Shown: positions 26,859 to 34,976 of the stretch, one piece after another | How the letters are laid out: each line of letters starts with the position of its first letter | How positions within the stretch are numbered: position 1 is the first letter of the stretch | Origin: Haloarcula marina | GTDB taxonomy: Archaea; Halobacteriota; Halobacteria; Halobacteriales; Haloarculaceae | Direction of reading: 5' to 3' | DNA: 64,000 nt | Assembly: GCF_024218775.1 (NCBI RefSeq) | Contig: NZ_CP100404.1 | Coordinates: forward strand, 3,038,001 to 3,102,000 | Notes under the pieces: model-generated | What the model saw: the letters and a program-made list of their open reading frames with translations, nothing else | What the model was told of the DNA's origin: nothing | Databases searched by the model: none | Position numbers and translations under genes: made by a program

Positions 26859-28649
26859 CTACTCGACGGTGACGCTCTTCGCCAGATTCCGCGGCTTGTC
26901 GATGTTCCGACCGAGGAGCGCGGCCGTGTGGTAGGAGAGGAGTTGCAGGTGCGTGTTCGCCAAGACGGCGGCCGCTCGCGGATGCGTCTCGGGGAGTTCG
27001 AGGACGTGGTCGGCGTAGCGGCCCACGTCGCTCTGGCCGTCGGTGATGGCGACGACCGGGGCGTCCCGGGCCTCGACCTCCTTGACGTTGCCGACGGTCT
27101 TTCTGGCCTGTTCGCCGTCGCCCGTGACGACGGCGAAGACCGGCGTGTTCTCGGTGACCAGCGCCAGCGGGCCGTGTTTGAGTTCGCCCGACGCGAAGCC
27201 CTCTGCGTGTTTGTACGTGATCTCCTTCATCTTCAGCGCGCCCTCCAAGGCGACGGGGAACTGGTAGCCCCGGCCGATGAAGAAGTACGAATCGGCGTCG
27301 CGGTACGTCTCCGCGACGGCCTCGGCGTTGGATTCGTCGAGGATGCGCTGGACGTTCCCGGGGAGTTCCCGGAGCGCGGCGATGACCTCGCGCGCGCCCT
27401 CTTCGTTGGTCATCCCGAGCATGAGGAGGTTCAGCGCGGCCAGTTGCGTCGAGAACGTCTTGCTGGCGGCGACGCCGATTTCCGGACCGGCCCGGATGTA
27501 GAACGCGTGGTCGCACTCGCGGGCCGCCGTCGACCCGACGACGTTGGTGACAGCCATCGTGCGCGCGCCGCGCTTGCGCGCCTCGCGGAGCGCCGACAGC
27601 GTGTCTGCGGTCTCGCCGCTCTGCGTGACGCCGACGACGAGTGCGTCGCCGATGGGCGGGACTGCTGTTGCGTACTCGCTGGCGAGGAACGCTTGGGCGG
27701 GGATGCCCGCCTCGCGGAACAGTTGCGCGCCGTAGAGCGCGGCGTGGTAGGAGGTACCGCAGGCGACGAACTGGACGCCCGTCGGTGAGAGGTCGCCGAG
27801 GTCCTCGATGTCGACGGTCCCGGCCATCTCGTCGACGCGACCGCGGAGACACTGCCGGAGCGCACGGGGTTGCTCGTGAATCTCCTTGAGCATGTAGTGG
27901 TCGTAGCCGCTCTTACCCGTCTCCTCGGGGTCCCACTCGACGACGTTCACCTCCTTTTCGACGGGCGACCCGTCGAGCGTGCTGACCGCCCACCCGTCGG
28001 CGTCGAGTCGCGCGAACTCGCCGTCGTCTAAGTAGATGACTTGGTCCGTGAAATCGCGGAACGCAGGCACGTCGCTCGCGAGGAACGTCGCGCCCTCGGT
28101 CAGGCCGAGGACGAGCGGCGAGTCGTGCCGGGCGGCGAACACCGCTTCCGTCCCGGCGATGACGGCGGCGATGGCGTAACTCCCTTCCAGTCGGGAGATA
28201 GCCGACCGGACCGCTGCCTCGGGGGCCGTGCCGTCGGCGAGTTCGTCCTCGATAAGGTGCGGGACGACTTCGGTGTCGGTGTCCGACGTGAAGGTGTGCC
28301 CGGCCGAGACGAGTTCGTCGCGGAGCGACTGGTAGTTCTCGATGATACCGTTGTGGACGACAGCCACGTCGCCGGTGCAGTCCTGGTGGGGGTGGGCGTT
28401 CGCGTTCGTCGGCGGGCCGTGCGTGCTCCAGCGCGTGTGGCCGATGCCGACGCTGCCCGACAGCGACACCGACGAGAGCGCGTCGCGCAGGTCTTCGATT
28501 TTCCCGGCGGTCTTACACAGGTCGACGCCGCCGCTCGCCATCGCGACGCCCGCCGAGTCGTACCCGCGGTATTCCAGTTTCGAGAGGCCGTGGACCAGCG
28601 TGTCGAGCGTCTCGTCCCCGCGGCCGACACAACCGATGATGCCGCACAT
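26859..28649 (-). CDS. glmS: Glutamine--fructose-6-phosphate aminotransferase (isomerizing)
   Basis: The 596-aa protein begins MCGIIGCVG, the N-terminal nucleophile Cys2 of a class II glutamine amidotransferase, followed by RGYDSAG and GHTRWSTHG. Two SIS domains follow (CGTSYHAALYGAQL and VTQSGETADT; GRGYQFPVALEGALKMKEIT), and the conserved tail NLAKSVTVE. It makes glucosamine-6-phosphate from fructose-6-phosphate and glutamine. Its ATG overlaps the glmU stop by ATGA, so the two are one operon feeding UDP-GlcNAc synthesis. Convergent with the DUF4330 unit. Confidence 0.97.
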   Translation of the reverse strand: MCGIIGCVGRGDETLDTLVHGLSKLEYRGYDSAGVAMASGGVDLCKTAGKIEDLRDALSSVSLSGSVGIGHTRWSTHGPPTNANAHPHQDCTGDVAVVHNGIIENYQSLRDELVSAGHTFTSDTDTEVVPHLIEDELADGTAPEAAVRSAISRLEGSYAIAAVIAGTEAVFAARHDSPLVLGLTEGATFLASDVPAFRDFTDQVIYLDDGEFARLDADGWAVSTLDGSPVEKEVNVVEWDPEETGKSGYDHYMLKEIHEQPRALRQCLRGRVDEMAGTVDIEDLGDLSPTGVQFVACGTSYHAALYGAQLFREAGIPAQAFLASEYATAVPPIGDALVVGVTQSGETADTLSALREARKRGARTMAVTNVVGSTAARECDHAFYIRAGPEIGVAASKTFSTQLAALNLLMLGMTNEEGAREVIAALRELPGNVQRILDESNAEAVAETYRDADSYFFIGRGYQFPVALEGALKMKEITYKHAEGFASGELKHGPLALVTENTPVFAVVTGDGEQARKTVGNVKEVEARDAPVVAITDGQSDVGRYADHVLELPETHPRAAAVLANTHLQLLSYHTAALLGRNIDKPRNLAKSVTVE

Positions 28650-29839
28650 CAGCGAGTCACCTCCGCGCCCTCGGCGACGTTTCCGTCGACCGTCACACCG
28701 GTGTCGAGGTGCGCGTTCGGGCCGACGAGCGACCCCGGCGTGAACGTCACCCCGCCGCGTGTGCGGGCGCGGTCCGCGATGACCGCGCCGAGTCGCTGGT
28801 CCTCGAATATCTCCGTCCCGACCTGCACGTCGGCCGGGCCAGCGGGAACGACGGTGTTCGCACCGAGGTGAACGTCCTGCCCGGTGACCGTCTCCAACAG
28901 CGTCGATCCGGGGTCGACCCGCGTGTCGGCGTCGACCACGCTGTACTGGACGACGGAGTTCGCGCCGACGGTGACGTTCCGCCCGAGGGCCGTGTCGGGG
29001 CCGACGACGGCGTCGGGACCCACCTCGCAGTCAGCCCCGACCACGACAGGAGGTTGGACGACTGCCTCGTTGTGCACGCGGGCCGAGTCGGCGATCCAGA
29101 CGCCCTCGTCACGTCGGGCCTCGACGACCCGACCACGGGCCAACACCTCGCGCGCGACGGTCAGCAGGTCCCACGGGTAGGTGGCGTCGACCCACATCCC
29201 GTCGACCTCGACGCCGCGGACGTGGTTACGCTCGATGAGGTCCGCGAGCGTATCCGTCAGCGCCAGTTCCCCGGCCTGCCGGGGCGTCTCCTCGATGGCG
29301 TCGAAAATCGACTCGGGGAAGGCGTAGACGCCGCCGTTGATGAGTCGATACTCGCCCTCGCGTGGCTTCTCCACGAGGTCCGAGATGATGCCGTCGCGTA
29401 CCTCGACGGCTCCGTATCGGCTGGTGTCTTGGCGCTCGACGACCGCGAGCGCCGGGTCGTCAGTCTCCTCGTGCCTCGTCGCGACGGCTTCGACCGTCCC
29501 GACGTCAATTAGTCGGTCGCCGTTCAGCACCAAAACGGGTCCGTCGACCGCATCTTTCGCCTGTAAGAGCGCGTGGCCGCTCCCCAGTTGCTTCTCCTGC
29601 GTGACGTAGGTTATCGGTACGTCGCGGTACGTCGGCCCGAAGTGATCCTGTACCCGGTCGCGCTTGTAGCCGACGACTACCACCAGTTCATCGATGCCTG
29701 CATCGACGAGCGCGTCGAAGACGTGCTCCAGAATCGGACGATTTCCGGCGGGCAGCATCGGTTTGGGCCGATTCCGCGTCAGCGGGCGAAGACGGGTCCC
29801 CTCACCGGCGGCGAGGACCACAGCCGTGTCGATGTTCAT
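28649..29839 (-). CDS. glmU: GlmU-type sugar-1-phosphate nucleotidyltransferase/acetyltransferase
   Basis: The 396-aa protein starts MNIDTAVVLAAGEGTRLRPL (phosphate loop, nucleotidyltransferase residues 5-20), has VLNGDRLI with a metal-binding Asp and LVEKPREGEYRLINGGVY, and from about residue 250 a left-handed beta-helix of hexapeptide repeats (VVVGADCEVGPDAVVGPDTA). This is the bifunctional archaeal form that acetylates glucosamine-1-phosphate and adds UMP to give UDP-GlcNAc. ATG 29839 is chosen because a TATA-like box lies 28 bases upstream. Operon with glmS. Confidence 0.92.
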   Translation of the reverse strand: MNIDTAVVLAAGEGTRLRPLTRNRPKPMLPAGNRPILEHVFDALVDAGIDELVVVVGYKRDRVQDHFGPTYRDVPITYVTQEKQLGSGHALLQAKDAVDGPVLVLNGDRLIDVGTVEAVATRHEETDDPALAVVERQDTSRYGAVEVRDGIISDLVEKPREGEYRLINGGVYAFPESIFDAIEETPRQAGELALTDTLADLIERNHVRGVEVDGMWVDATYPWDLLTVAREVLARGRVVEARRDEGVWIADSARVHNEAVVQPPVVVGADCEVGPDAVVGPDTALGRNVTVGANSVVQYSVVDADTRVDPGSTLLETVTGQDVHLGANTVVPAGPADVQVGTEIFEDQRLGAVIADRARTRGGVTFTPGSLVGPNAHLDTGVTVDGNVAEGAEVTR

Positions 29840-29861
29840 ACACGTATCACTGCGAGGAGGG

Positions 29862-29872
29862 ATTTGAATATG
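29862..29872 (-). promoter_or_regulatory. TATA-like box of the glmU-glmS operon
   Basis: ATATTCAAAT on the minus strand is centred 28 bases before ATG 29839. It argues against the upstream in-frame ATG at 29878. Confidence 0.5.
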
Positions 29873-29929
29873 GCGCAACTAACGGGATTTGCAGGTAAGG
29901 CGGGCGGCAATTCTTGCGCGGGATTGGCC

Positions 29930-30121
29930 GTTTCGAAGCGCTTCGGAATCCGTCGTTTCGAGACCTCTCGCTCCGCTCGGTGTCTCGCTATTTCTCACGG
30001 GTCGCTGTCGCTCCCCGTTCGCTATCGGCGACCGCTCGTTGCGCTCGGCGTGACCTACTGCTCCACGGCTCACTTCGTTCGCCGTTTCGCTTCGAGACCC
30101 TTCACTTCGTTCAGGCTCTCG
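29930..30121. repeat. Low-complexity stretch of short TCGCTTCG-like palindromes
   Basis: The stretch between glmU and the CheF-type gene is built of short near-palindromes such as CTCGCTCCGCTCGG, TTCACTTCGTTCAGG and CACTTCGTTCG. One pair, CGAGAC ... GTCTCG around 29959-29987, can fold over a CTCGCTCCGCTCG core. Such motifs are common in haloarchaeal intergenic DNA. No gene is visible. Confidence 0.55.
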
Positions 30122-30982
30122 CTATTGCTCTCCCATCCTGTCTCCAGCAACCTTCCGTCCCTTCGTCGTCAACGCCACTTCGGTCCGTTCGCGGACGACG
30201 CTGATGACGTCGAGTTCGATGAGGCGGTCGAAAATCGCCTCGGCCTTCTCCACGTCGATGCCGACGAATCTCGGGATGTCGAACGGCGAAACGCCCGAGT
30301 GAAGCGCCATGATGACCCGTTTCTCCGTCGAGGAGAGGTCGAGGTCGGCGCGGTTCTGCTCGGCGCTGTCTTCGAGCATCGTCCGTAAGACGGTGGCCTG
30401 GAACTCCTCGCCCGCGAGGTGGGTCTCGACGCTGATGCCGTCCTGGCTGTGTTCGACCTGAATGACCGCCCGCTCGGCCCCCGAAACCTGCTTTTCGTCC
30501 ACGGTGAGGCCGCCGATGTCCGCGCGGACGATGTCGACTGCCTGCCCGTCGGCCAGCGCGAGGCGGAGCGCCTCGTCGGTCACTTTCAGTCGACCCTTCG
30601 TCCACTCCGTGTTCTGGACGACGCCGCCTTTCAGCGCGGGGTGTTGGACGAGGACGATGTGGCCGTCGAGGCTCGCGCGGTAGAGGTCCGTCTCGAACTC
30701 GGCGTGGTCCGACGCCGAGACGAGGAGCACGTCGCCGTCGACGTGAAAGCCCACGTACTCGGAGACCCCAGCGCTCTGCTGGTTCACGTCGAAGCGGTCG
30801 GCGATGCGGTCGATTTCGTCGAGCGCGACCTGTCGCTCGCTATCGCCCAGAATGGCGATGCGTTCGGTGGTGAGGATGAGTCGACAGTTGCGCCACTCGG
30901 CGTCGGTGAGCCGTTGGCCCTGCGAGACGGCCTGTAAGTACTGACCCTGCGTGTCGGCGATTTTCTTTTCCGTGTCGCTCAT
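30122..30982 (-). CDS. cheF: CheF-type taxis adaptor protein, copy 1
   Basis: The 286-aa protein matches the DUF439/CheF family, which links the Che system (CheY, CheC, CheD) to the archaellum in haloarchaea. Marks: EWRNCRLILTTERIAI near the N-terminus, YRASLDGHIVLVQHPALKGG in the middle, and a C-terminal winged-helix-like segment VIMALHSGVSPFDIPRFVG ... RTEVALTTKGRKVA. ATG 30982 (MSDTEKK) is chosen by homology with copy 2 at 39989, which has the same layout. No other che or arl gene is in the window. A TATA-like CTATATTC near 31024-31031 is about 45 bases upstream. Confidence 0.88.
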   Translation of the reverse strand: MSDTEKKIADTQGQYLQAVSQGQRLTDAEWRNCRLILTTERIAILGDSERQVALDEIDRIADRFDVNQQSAGVSEYVGFHVDGDVLLVSASDHAEFETDLYRASLDGHIVLVQHPALKGGVVQNTEWTKGRLKVTDEALRLALADGQAVDIVRADIGGLTVDEKQVSGAERAVIQVEHSQDGISVETHLAGEEFQATVLRTMLEDSAEQNRADLDLSSTEKRVIMALHSGVSPFDIPRFVGIDVEKAEAIFDRLIELDVISVVRERTEVALTTKGRKVAGDRMGEQ

Positions 30983-31101
30983 ACCCCGGAACCGGCCTCT
31001 CGTCCGTTCGTAATCGAGGGGAGTGAATATAGCTTCCGCCGCGAATGTCGCATCTGAGAACGGCAGCACCGCCGTCGCGCCGGGTTCCCTAGCGCCAAGG
31101 C

Positions 31102-31106
31102 TTATG
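31102..31106 (+). promoter_or_regulatory. TATA-like box of the first acs
   Basis: CTTATG is centred 27 bases before ATG 31131 and supports that start over the ATGs at 31023 and 31104. Confidence 0.4.
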
Positions 31107-31130
31107 ACCGCGCCGTCGAAGCATCGAATA

Positions 31131-33074
31131 ATGACGATGGGCGACGGAACCGGGCGCGATACGGCCATCGACGACCGGCCCGCCATCGACCCACCGGCGT
31201 GGTTCGTCGAGCAAGCGAACGTCTCGGACCCGTCAGTGTACGACGCCTTCGAAGCCGAGTGGCCCGAGTGCTGGGACCGTGCGGGCGAGTTACTCGACTG
31301 GGACGACCCCTACGACGCCGTGTTTCGCGGCGACGAGCGGCCCCCCTTCGAGTGGTTCCCCGGCGGGCGGTTGAACGCATCCTACAACTGCATCGACCGA
31401 CACCTCCCCGAGCGCAAGAACCAGTTGGCGCTCATCTGGGAGGGACCGCTCGGCGACGCCACGACCTACACCTACCGGGAACTCTATCGCGAAGTGAACG
31501 CCGTCGCGGCGGCGCTACGAGACCACGGCGTCGAGGCGGACGACGTGGTGACCATCTACCTCCCGATGGTCCCCGAACTCCCCATTCTGATGCTGGCCTG
31601 CGTCCGTCTGGGCGTCGTCCACAACGTCGTGTTCGCGGGCTTCTCGGCGGACGCGTTGGCCGAACGCATGGAGCGGACGGGGTCGGAACTGCTCGTGACC
31701 TGCGACGGTTACTATCGCCGCGGAAGCGCCGTCGCACAGAAGAACAAAGCCGACAACGCCCGCATCGCCGTCGACCAAGACGTGTCGGTCGTCGTCGTCG
31801 AGCGACTGGGGCTGGACGTGCACTTAGGCGACGGCTACTACGACTACGAGGCGCTGCGGGCGACCCACGACGGGGCGGAAGTCGACCCGGTGCCCCGGGC
31901 GGCCGACGACACCCTGTTTCGCATCTACACCTCCGGGACGACGGGCGAACCGAAGGCCGTCGACCACACCACCGGCGGCTATCTCGCCCACGTCGCGTGG
32001 ACCGCCCAGTCGGTGTTGGACATCAAACCGGGCGACACGTACTGGTGTTCGGCCGACATCGGCTGGATTACGGGCCACTCCTACATCGTCTACGGCCCCC
32101 TGTCGCTCGGGACGACCACCGTCCTCTACAACGGGACGCCGGACCACCCCGAGAAGGACCGCCTGTGGGAACTCGTCGAGCGGTACGCCGTCGACGTGTT
32201 CTACACCGCGCCGACGGCGGTGCGGGCGTTCATGAAGTGGGGCGAGGAACACCCCGCGGGCCACGACCTCTCCAGCCTCCGTCTGTTGGGGACCGTCGGC
32301 GAACCCATCGACGAGCGAGCGTGGCGGTGGTACCGCGAACACATCGGCGGCGGCGAGTGTCCCGTCGTCGACACGTGGTGGCAGACCGAGACGGGCGCGA
32401 TTCTCGTCTCGACGCTCCCGGGCGTCGACGGGATGAAACCCGGCGCGGCCGGGAAGCCCCTACCGGGCATCGAGACGGGCGTCGTCGACCCCGCTGGAGA
32501 GGGCGTCAGCGAGGGCGAGGCGGGCGAACTCGTCGTCACGCGACCGTGGCCCGGGATGCCCGACGCGCTTCGGACCGGCGAGGACTGGGGCGCGGCCGCG
32601 GCCCGCGGCGAGGAGTGGCGCTACTACCCCGAGGACGGCGCGACGATAGACGACGACGGCTACATCACCGTCCTCGGCCGGGTCGACGACGCCATCAACG
32701 TCGCGGGGCGGCGGTTCAGCACGATGGAGCTGGAGTCCGCGATTACGGGCGTCACCGGTATCGCGGAGGCCGCCGTCGTCGGCGCGGACCACGAGACGAC
32801 CGGGACGGCCCTGTACGCCTACGTCTCCGCCGAAGACGGCTACACCGAGGCCGACCTGCGCGAGCGAATCGCGGAGGCGGTGACCGACGCCATCGGCGGC
32901 GTCGCGAAACCCGAGGCGGTGGTGTTCACGCCGGACCTCCCGAAGACTCGCTCGGGGAAGGTGATGCGCCGCCTGCTGGCCGCCGTCGCCAACGACGACC
33001 CGCTGGGCGACATCAGCGCGCTCCGCAATCCCGAGATAGTCGGGGAATTGCAGTCGGCCACCCCCGATTCGTAG
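31131..33074 (+). CDS. acs: Acetyl-CoA synthetase paralogue (divergent A8 region)
   Basis: From ATG 31131 the protein has 647 aa, within the range of AMP-forming acetyl-CoA synthetases. Motifs: IYTSGTTGEPKAV (P-loop-like A3), PVVDTWWQTETG (acetate-pocket Trp and A5), YITVLGRVDD (A7) and LPKTRSGKVMRRLL with the catalytic, acetylatable Lys. In the A8 hinge the usual NVSGHRLGT is NVAGRRFST, so the CoA/hinge side differs from the second copy at 34977. It activates acetate or a similar short acid to acyl-CoA in the cytosol. It precedes a Bat-type regulator on the same strand. Substrate may not be acetate. Confidence 0.88.
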   Translation: MTMGDGTGRDTAIDDRPAIDPPAWFVEQANVSDPSVYDAFEAEWPECWDRAGELLDWDDPYDAVFRGDERPPFEWFPGGRLNASYNCIDRHLPERKNQLALIWEGPLGDATTYTYRELYREVNAVAAALRDHGVEADDVVTIYLPMVPELPILMLACVRLGVVHNVVFAGFSADALAERMERTGSELLVTCDGYYRRGSAVAQKNKADNARIAVDQDVSVVVVERLGLDVHLGDGYYDYEALRATHDGAEVDPVPRAADDTLFRIYTSGTTGEPKAVDHTTGGYLAHVAWTAQSVLDIKPGDTYWCSADIGWITGHSYIVYGPLSLGTTTVLYNGTPDHPEKDRLWELVERYAVDVFYTAPTAVRAFMKWGEEHPAGHDLSSLRLLGTVGEPIDERAWRWYREHIGGGECPVVDTWWQTETGAILVSTLPGVDGMKPGAAGKPLPGIETGVVDPAGEGVSEGEAGELVVTRPWPGMPDALRTGEDWGAAAARGEEWRYYPEDGATIDDDGYITVLGRVDDAINVAGRRFSTMELESAITGVTGIAEAAVVGADHETTGTALYAYVSAEDGYTEADLRERIAEAVTDAIGGVAKPEAVVFTPDLPKTRSGKVMRRLLAAVANDDPLGDISALRNPEIVGELQSATPDS

Positions 33075-33184
33075 CGCGTTTCGGATAGTTCGAATACAGC
33101 GAAACAGAATCCGAACCGATAGCGGGTAGATTCGCACCCGCCTCCGATAGAGTCGTCGACTCGGCCACCAAACAAACCATAGAG

Positions 33185-33190
33185 TTATTT
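33185..33190 (+). promoter_or_regulatory. TATA-like box of the Bat-type regulator
   Basis: TTATTT is centred 27-28 bases before ATG 33215, supporting MSGPAD as the N-terminus rather than the ATG at 33200. Confidence 0.5.
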
Positions 33191-33214
33191 CGCAAGCCTG
33201 TGCATTTTCGAAAC

Positions 33215-34906
33215 ATGTCTGGCCCCGCCGACGTACTCGGTCCCCGCGGGTACCAGCAGTTACGCCGGGCGGCCGAGACGCACCGTTCGGACCTCGTCTT
33301 GCGATTCGGCGCGGAAGTGGGACTGCGCCCGGCGGAGATGGCGCGAGTCAGGCCCGACGATGTGACCAGCGCGGGCGACCACTATTTCCTGACCGTTCGG
33401 GGAGAATCGGGCGTCACGCGGGAGGCCTATCTGCCCGCGAGCGTCGAACACGACCTGCGGAAGTACGCGAACACGGCCGGTGTCGACGGCGACGACCCGG
33501 TGTTTGCCGTCTCTGCCCGGCGACTCCAGATGCTCGTCGGCGAGGCGGCCGACCGGGCCGCCGAAACCGCGCCGCGGCTCGCCGACGTGTCCTCGCGCGA
33601 CCTGCGCTGGCGCTTCGCGGCGCGCTTGCTCGACGACGGCGTCCCGCCTCACGTCGTCTGCGCGTTGGGCGGGTGGGACCGCCTCGAACGACTCGCGCCC
33701 CTCCTGCCCGACCCCGATAGGGACGCCGTGGTCGAGGCCATCGAGCGCACCGAAGCCGCGCCGACACCGGCCCGCTTGCGTCGGGCGATTACCGTCGCCG
33801 CCGACGTGGGCGAGACGCTGGCGGGCGCGGCCACCGGCGAGGAGATAGAGCGACTCGTCTGCGAGCGACTGGCCGACACGGAGGGCTTTCGCTTCGCGTG
33901 GGTGGCCGAGCGCACCGGCGACGGCCTCACGCCCCGTGCCACGGCGGGTATCGACGATGCGCGGGTCGCCGAACAGGTGGCCGACCACGGCGAGACGGCG
34001 ACGGCGGCGATGGACAGCCACGACGTGCGCGTCACCGACGGGCGAGACGGTCCGACGGCCTTCGTGCCGATCGTCCGCGAGGACACCGCTGCCGGGGTGC
34101 TGGCGATCGGGACCCTCGGCGTCGTCGAGGACGCCGAACGCGACCTGCTGAGAGCGCTCGGCGCACAGGTCGGCGCGGCGCTGGCGGCCGTCGAGCGAAA
34201 GCGCCTCCTACTCGCCGACACGGTGACCGAACTGGCGTTCGAATGTACCGACAGCGAGGCGTTCACCGTCGGCCTGACGGCGACGCTCGACTGTACGCTC
34301 GAACTCTCGGGCGTCGTCCCCGTCGGCGGGCGCTCGCTCCTGTACTATCTGGTCGTCGAGGGCGCGGCCGCCGGACCGGTGCTGTCGTACGCCGTCGAGC
34401 ATCCGGACATCGACGACGCCCGATTAGTCGAGGACTACGGCGACGGCGCGCTCATCGAAGCGGTCGTGACGGCCGCGCCCGCCCTCGAACTCGTCGAGAG
34501 CGGCGGCCGCATCCGCACGCTCGCGGCCGACCGCGGTACGACGACCATCGAGACGGAACTGCCCGGGGACGTGGACCTCCGCGAAGTCGTCGACGCCGTC
34601 GTGGAGACGTACGCCGAGACGACGCTGACCGCGAAACGCGAGGCCGAGCGCTCCATCGAGACGGAGACGGGCTTTCGCGAACGCCTGTCGGACCGCCTCT
34701 CGGAGCGACAGGCAACCGTCCTCGAAGCGGCCTATCACAGCGGCTACTTCGAGTGGCCGCGCGGAACCACCGCCGAGGAACTGGCGGACTCGCTCGCCGT
34801 CTCCTCGCCGACGCTCCACAAACACCTTCGAAAGTCCCAGCAGAAGCTTCTGACGGCGTTTTTCACCGATGCGTCGACGGAACCGCCGACGGCGCTCGAC
34901 GAGTAG
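33215..34906 (+). CDS. Bat-type (HTH_10) regulator with GAF domain and integrase-like N-terminus
   Basis: The 563-aa protein has three parts. Residues 5-165 look like a tyrosine-recombinase catalytic domain: GLRPAEMARVRPDDV carries the first Arg (R38), VSSRDLRWRFAARLLDDGV matches the HxLR helix with Arg kept (R131) but His replaced by Arg (R128), GH is GG (152-153), and no Tyr occurs where the nucleophile should be (about 162). Residues 195-330 fit a GAF sensor, followed by the bacterio-opsin-activator middle region. Residues 500-555 are HTH_10 (LSERQATVLEAAYHSGYFEWP ... SSPTLHKHLRKSQQKL), split here around TTAEELADSL. It lies between two acs genes, so it probably regulates acetate genes. Confidence 0.85.
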   Translation: MSGPADVLGPRGYQQLRRAAETHRSDLVLRFGAEVGLRPAEMARVRPDDVTSAGDHYFLTVRGESGVTREAYLPASVEHDLRKYANTAGVDGDDPVFAVSARRLQMLVGEAADRAAETAPRLADVSSRDLRWRFAARLLDDGVPPHVVCALGGWDRLERLAPLLPDPDRDAVVEAIERTEAAPTPARLRRAITVAADVGETLAGAATGEEIERLVCERLADTEGFRFAWVAERTGDGLTPRATAGIDDARVAEQVADHGETATAAMDSHDVRVTDGRDGPTAFVPIVREDTAAGVLAIGTLGVVEDAERDLLRALGAQVGAALAAVERKRLLLADTVTELAFECTDSEAFTVGLTATLDCTLELSGVVPVGGRSLLYYLVVEGAAAGPVLSYAVEHPDIDDARLVEDYGDGALIEAVVTAAPALELVESGGRIRTLAADRGTTTIETELPGDVDLREVVDAVVETYAETTLTAKREAERSIETETGFRERLSDRLSERQATVLEAAYHSGYFEWPRGTTAEELADSLAVSSPTLHKHLRKSQQKLLTAFFTDASTEPPTALDE

Positions 34907-34941
34907 AGGCCGGGCAAATGTTGCCATAGTTAGACCCCCCG

Positions 34942-34948
34942 TTTATAC
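34942..34948 (+). promoter_or_regulatory. TATA-like box of the second acs
   Basis: TTTATAC is centred about 32 bases before ATG 34977, so a very short leader of a few bases is expected. Confidence 0.5.
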
Positions 34949-34976
34949 GTTCCCCGTTGATTGTAAGTGATAGACC

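Noticed and set aside
29930-30121. CRISPR-like short repeats
   Set aside because: The motifs vary in sequence and spacing, with no constant spacer length, so they are ordinary haloarchaeal palindromic intergenic repeats.
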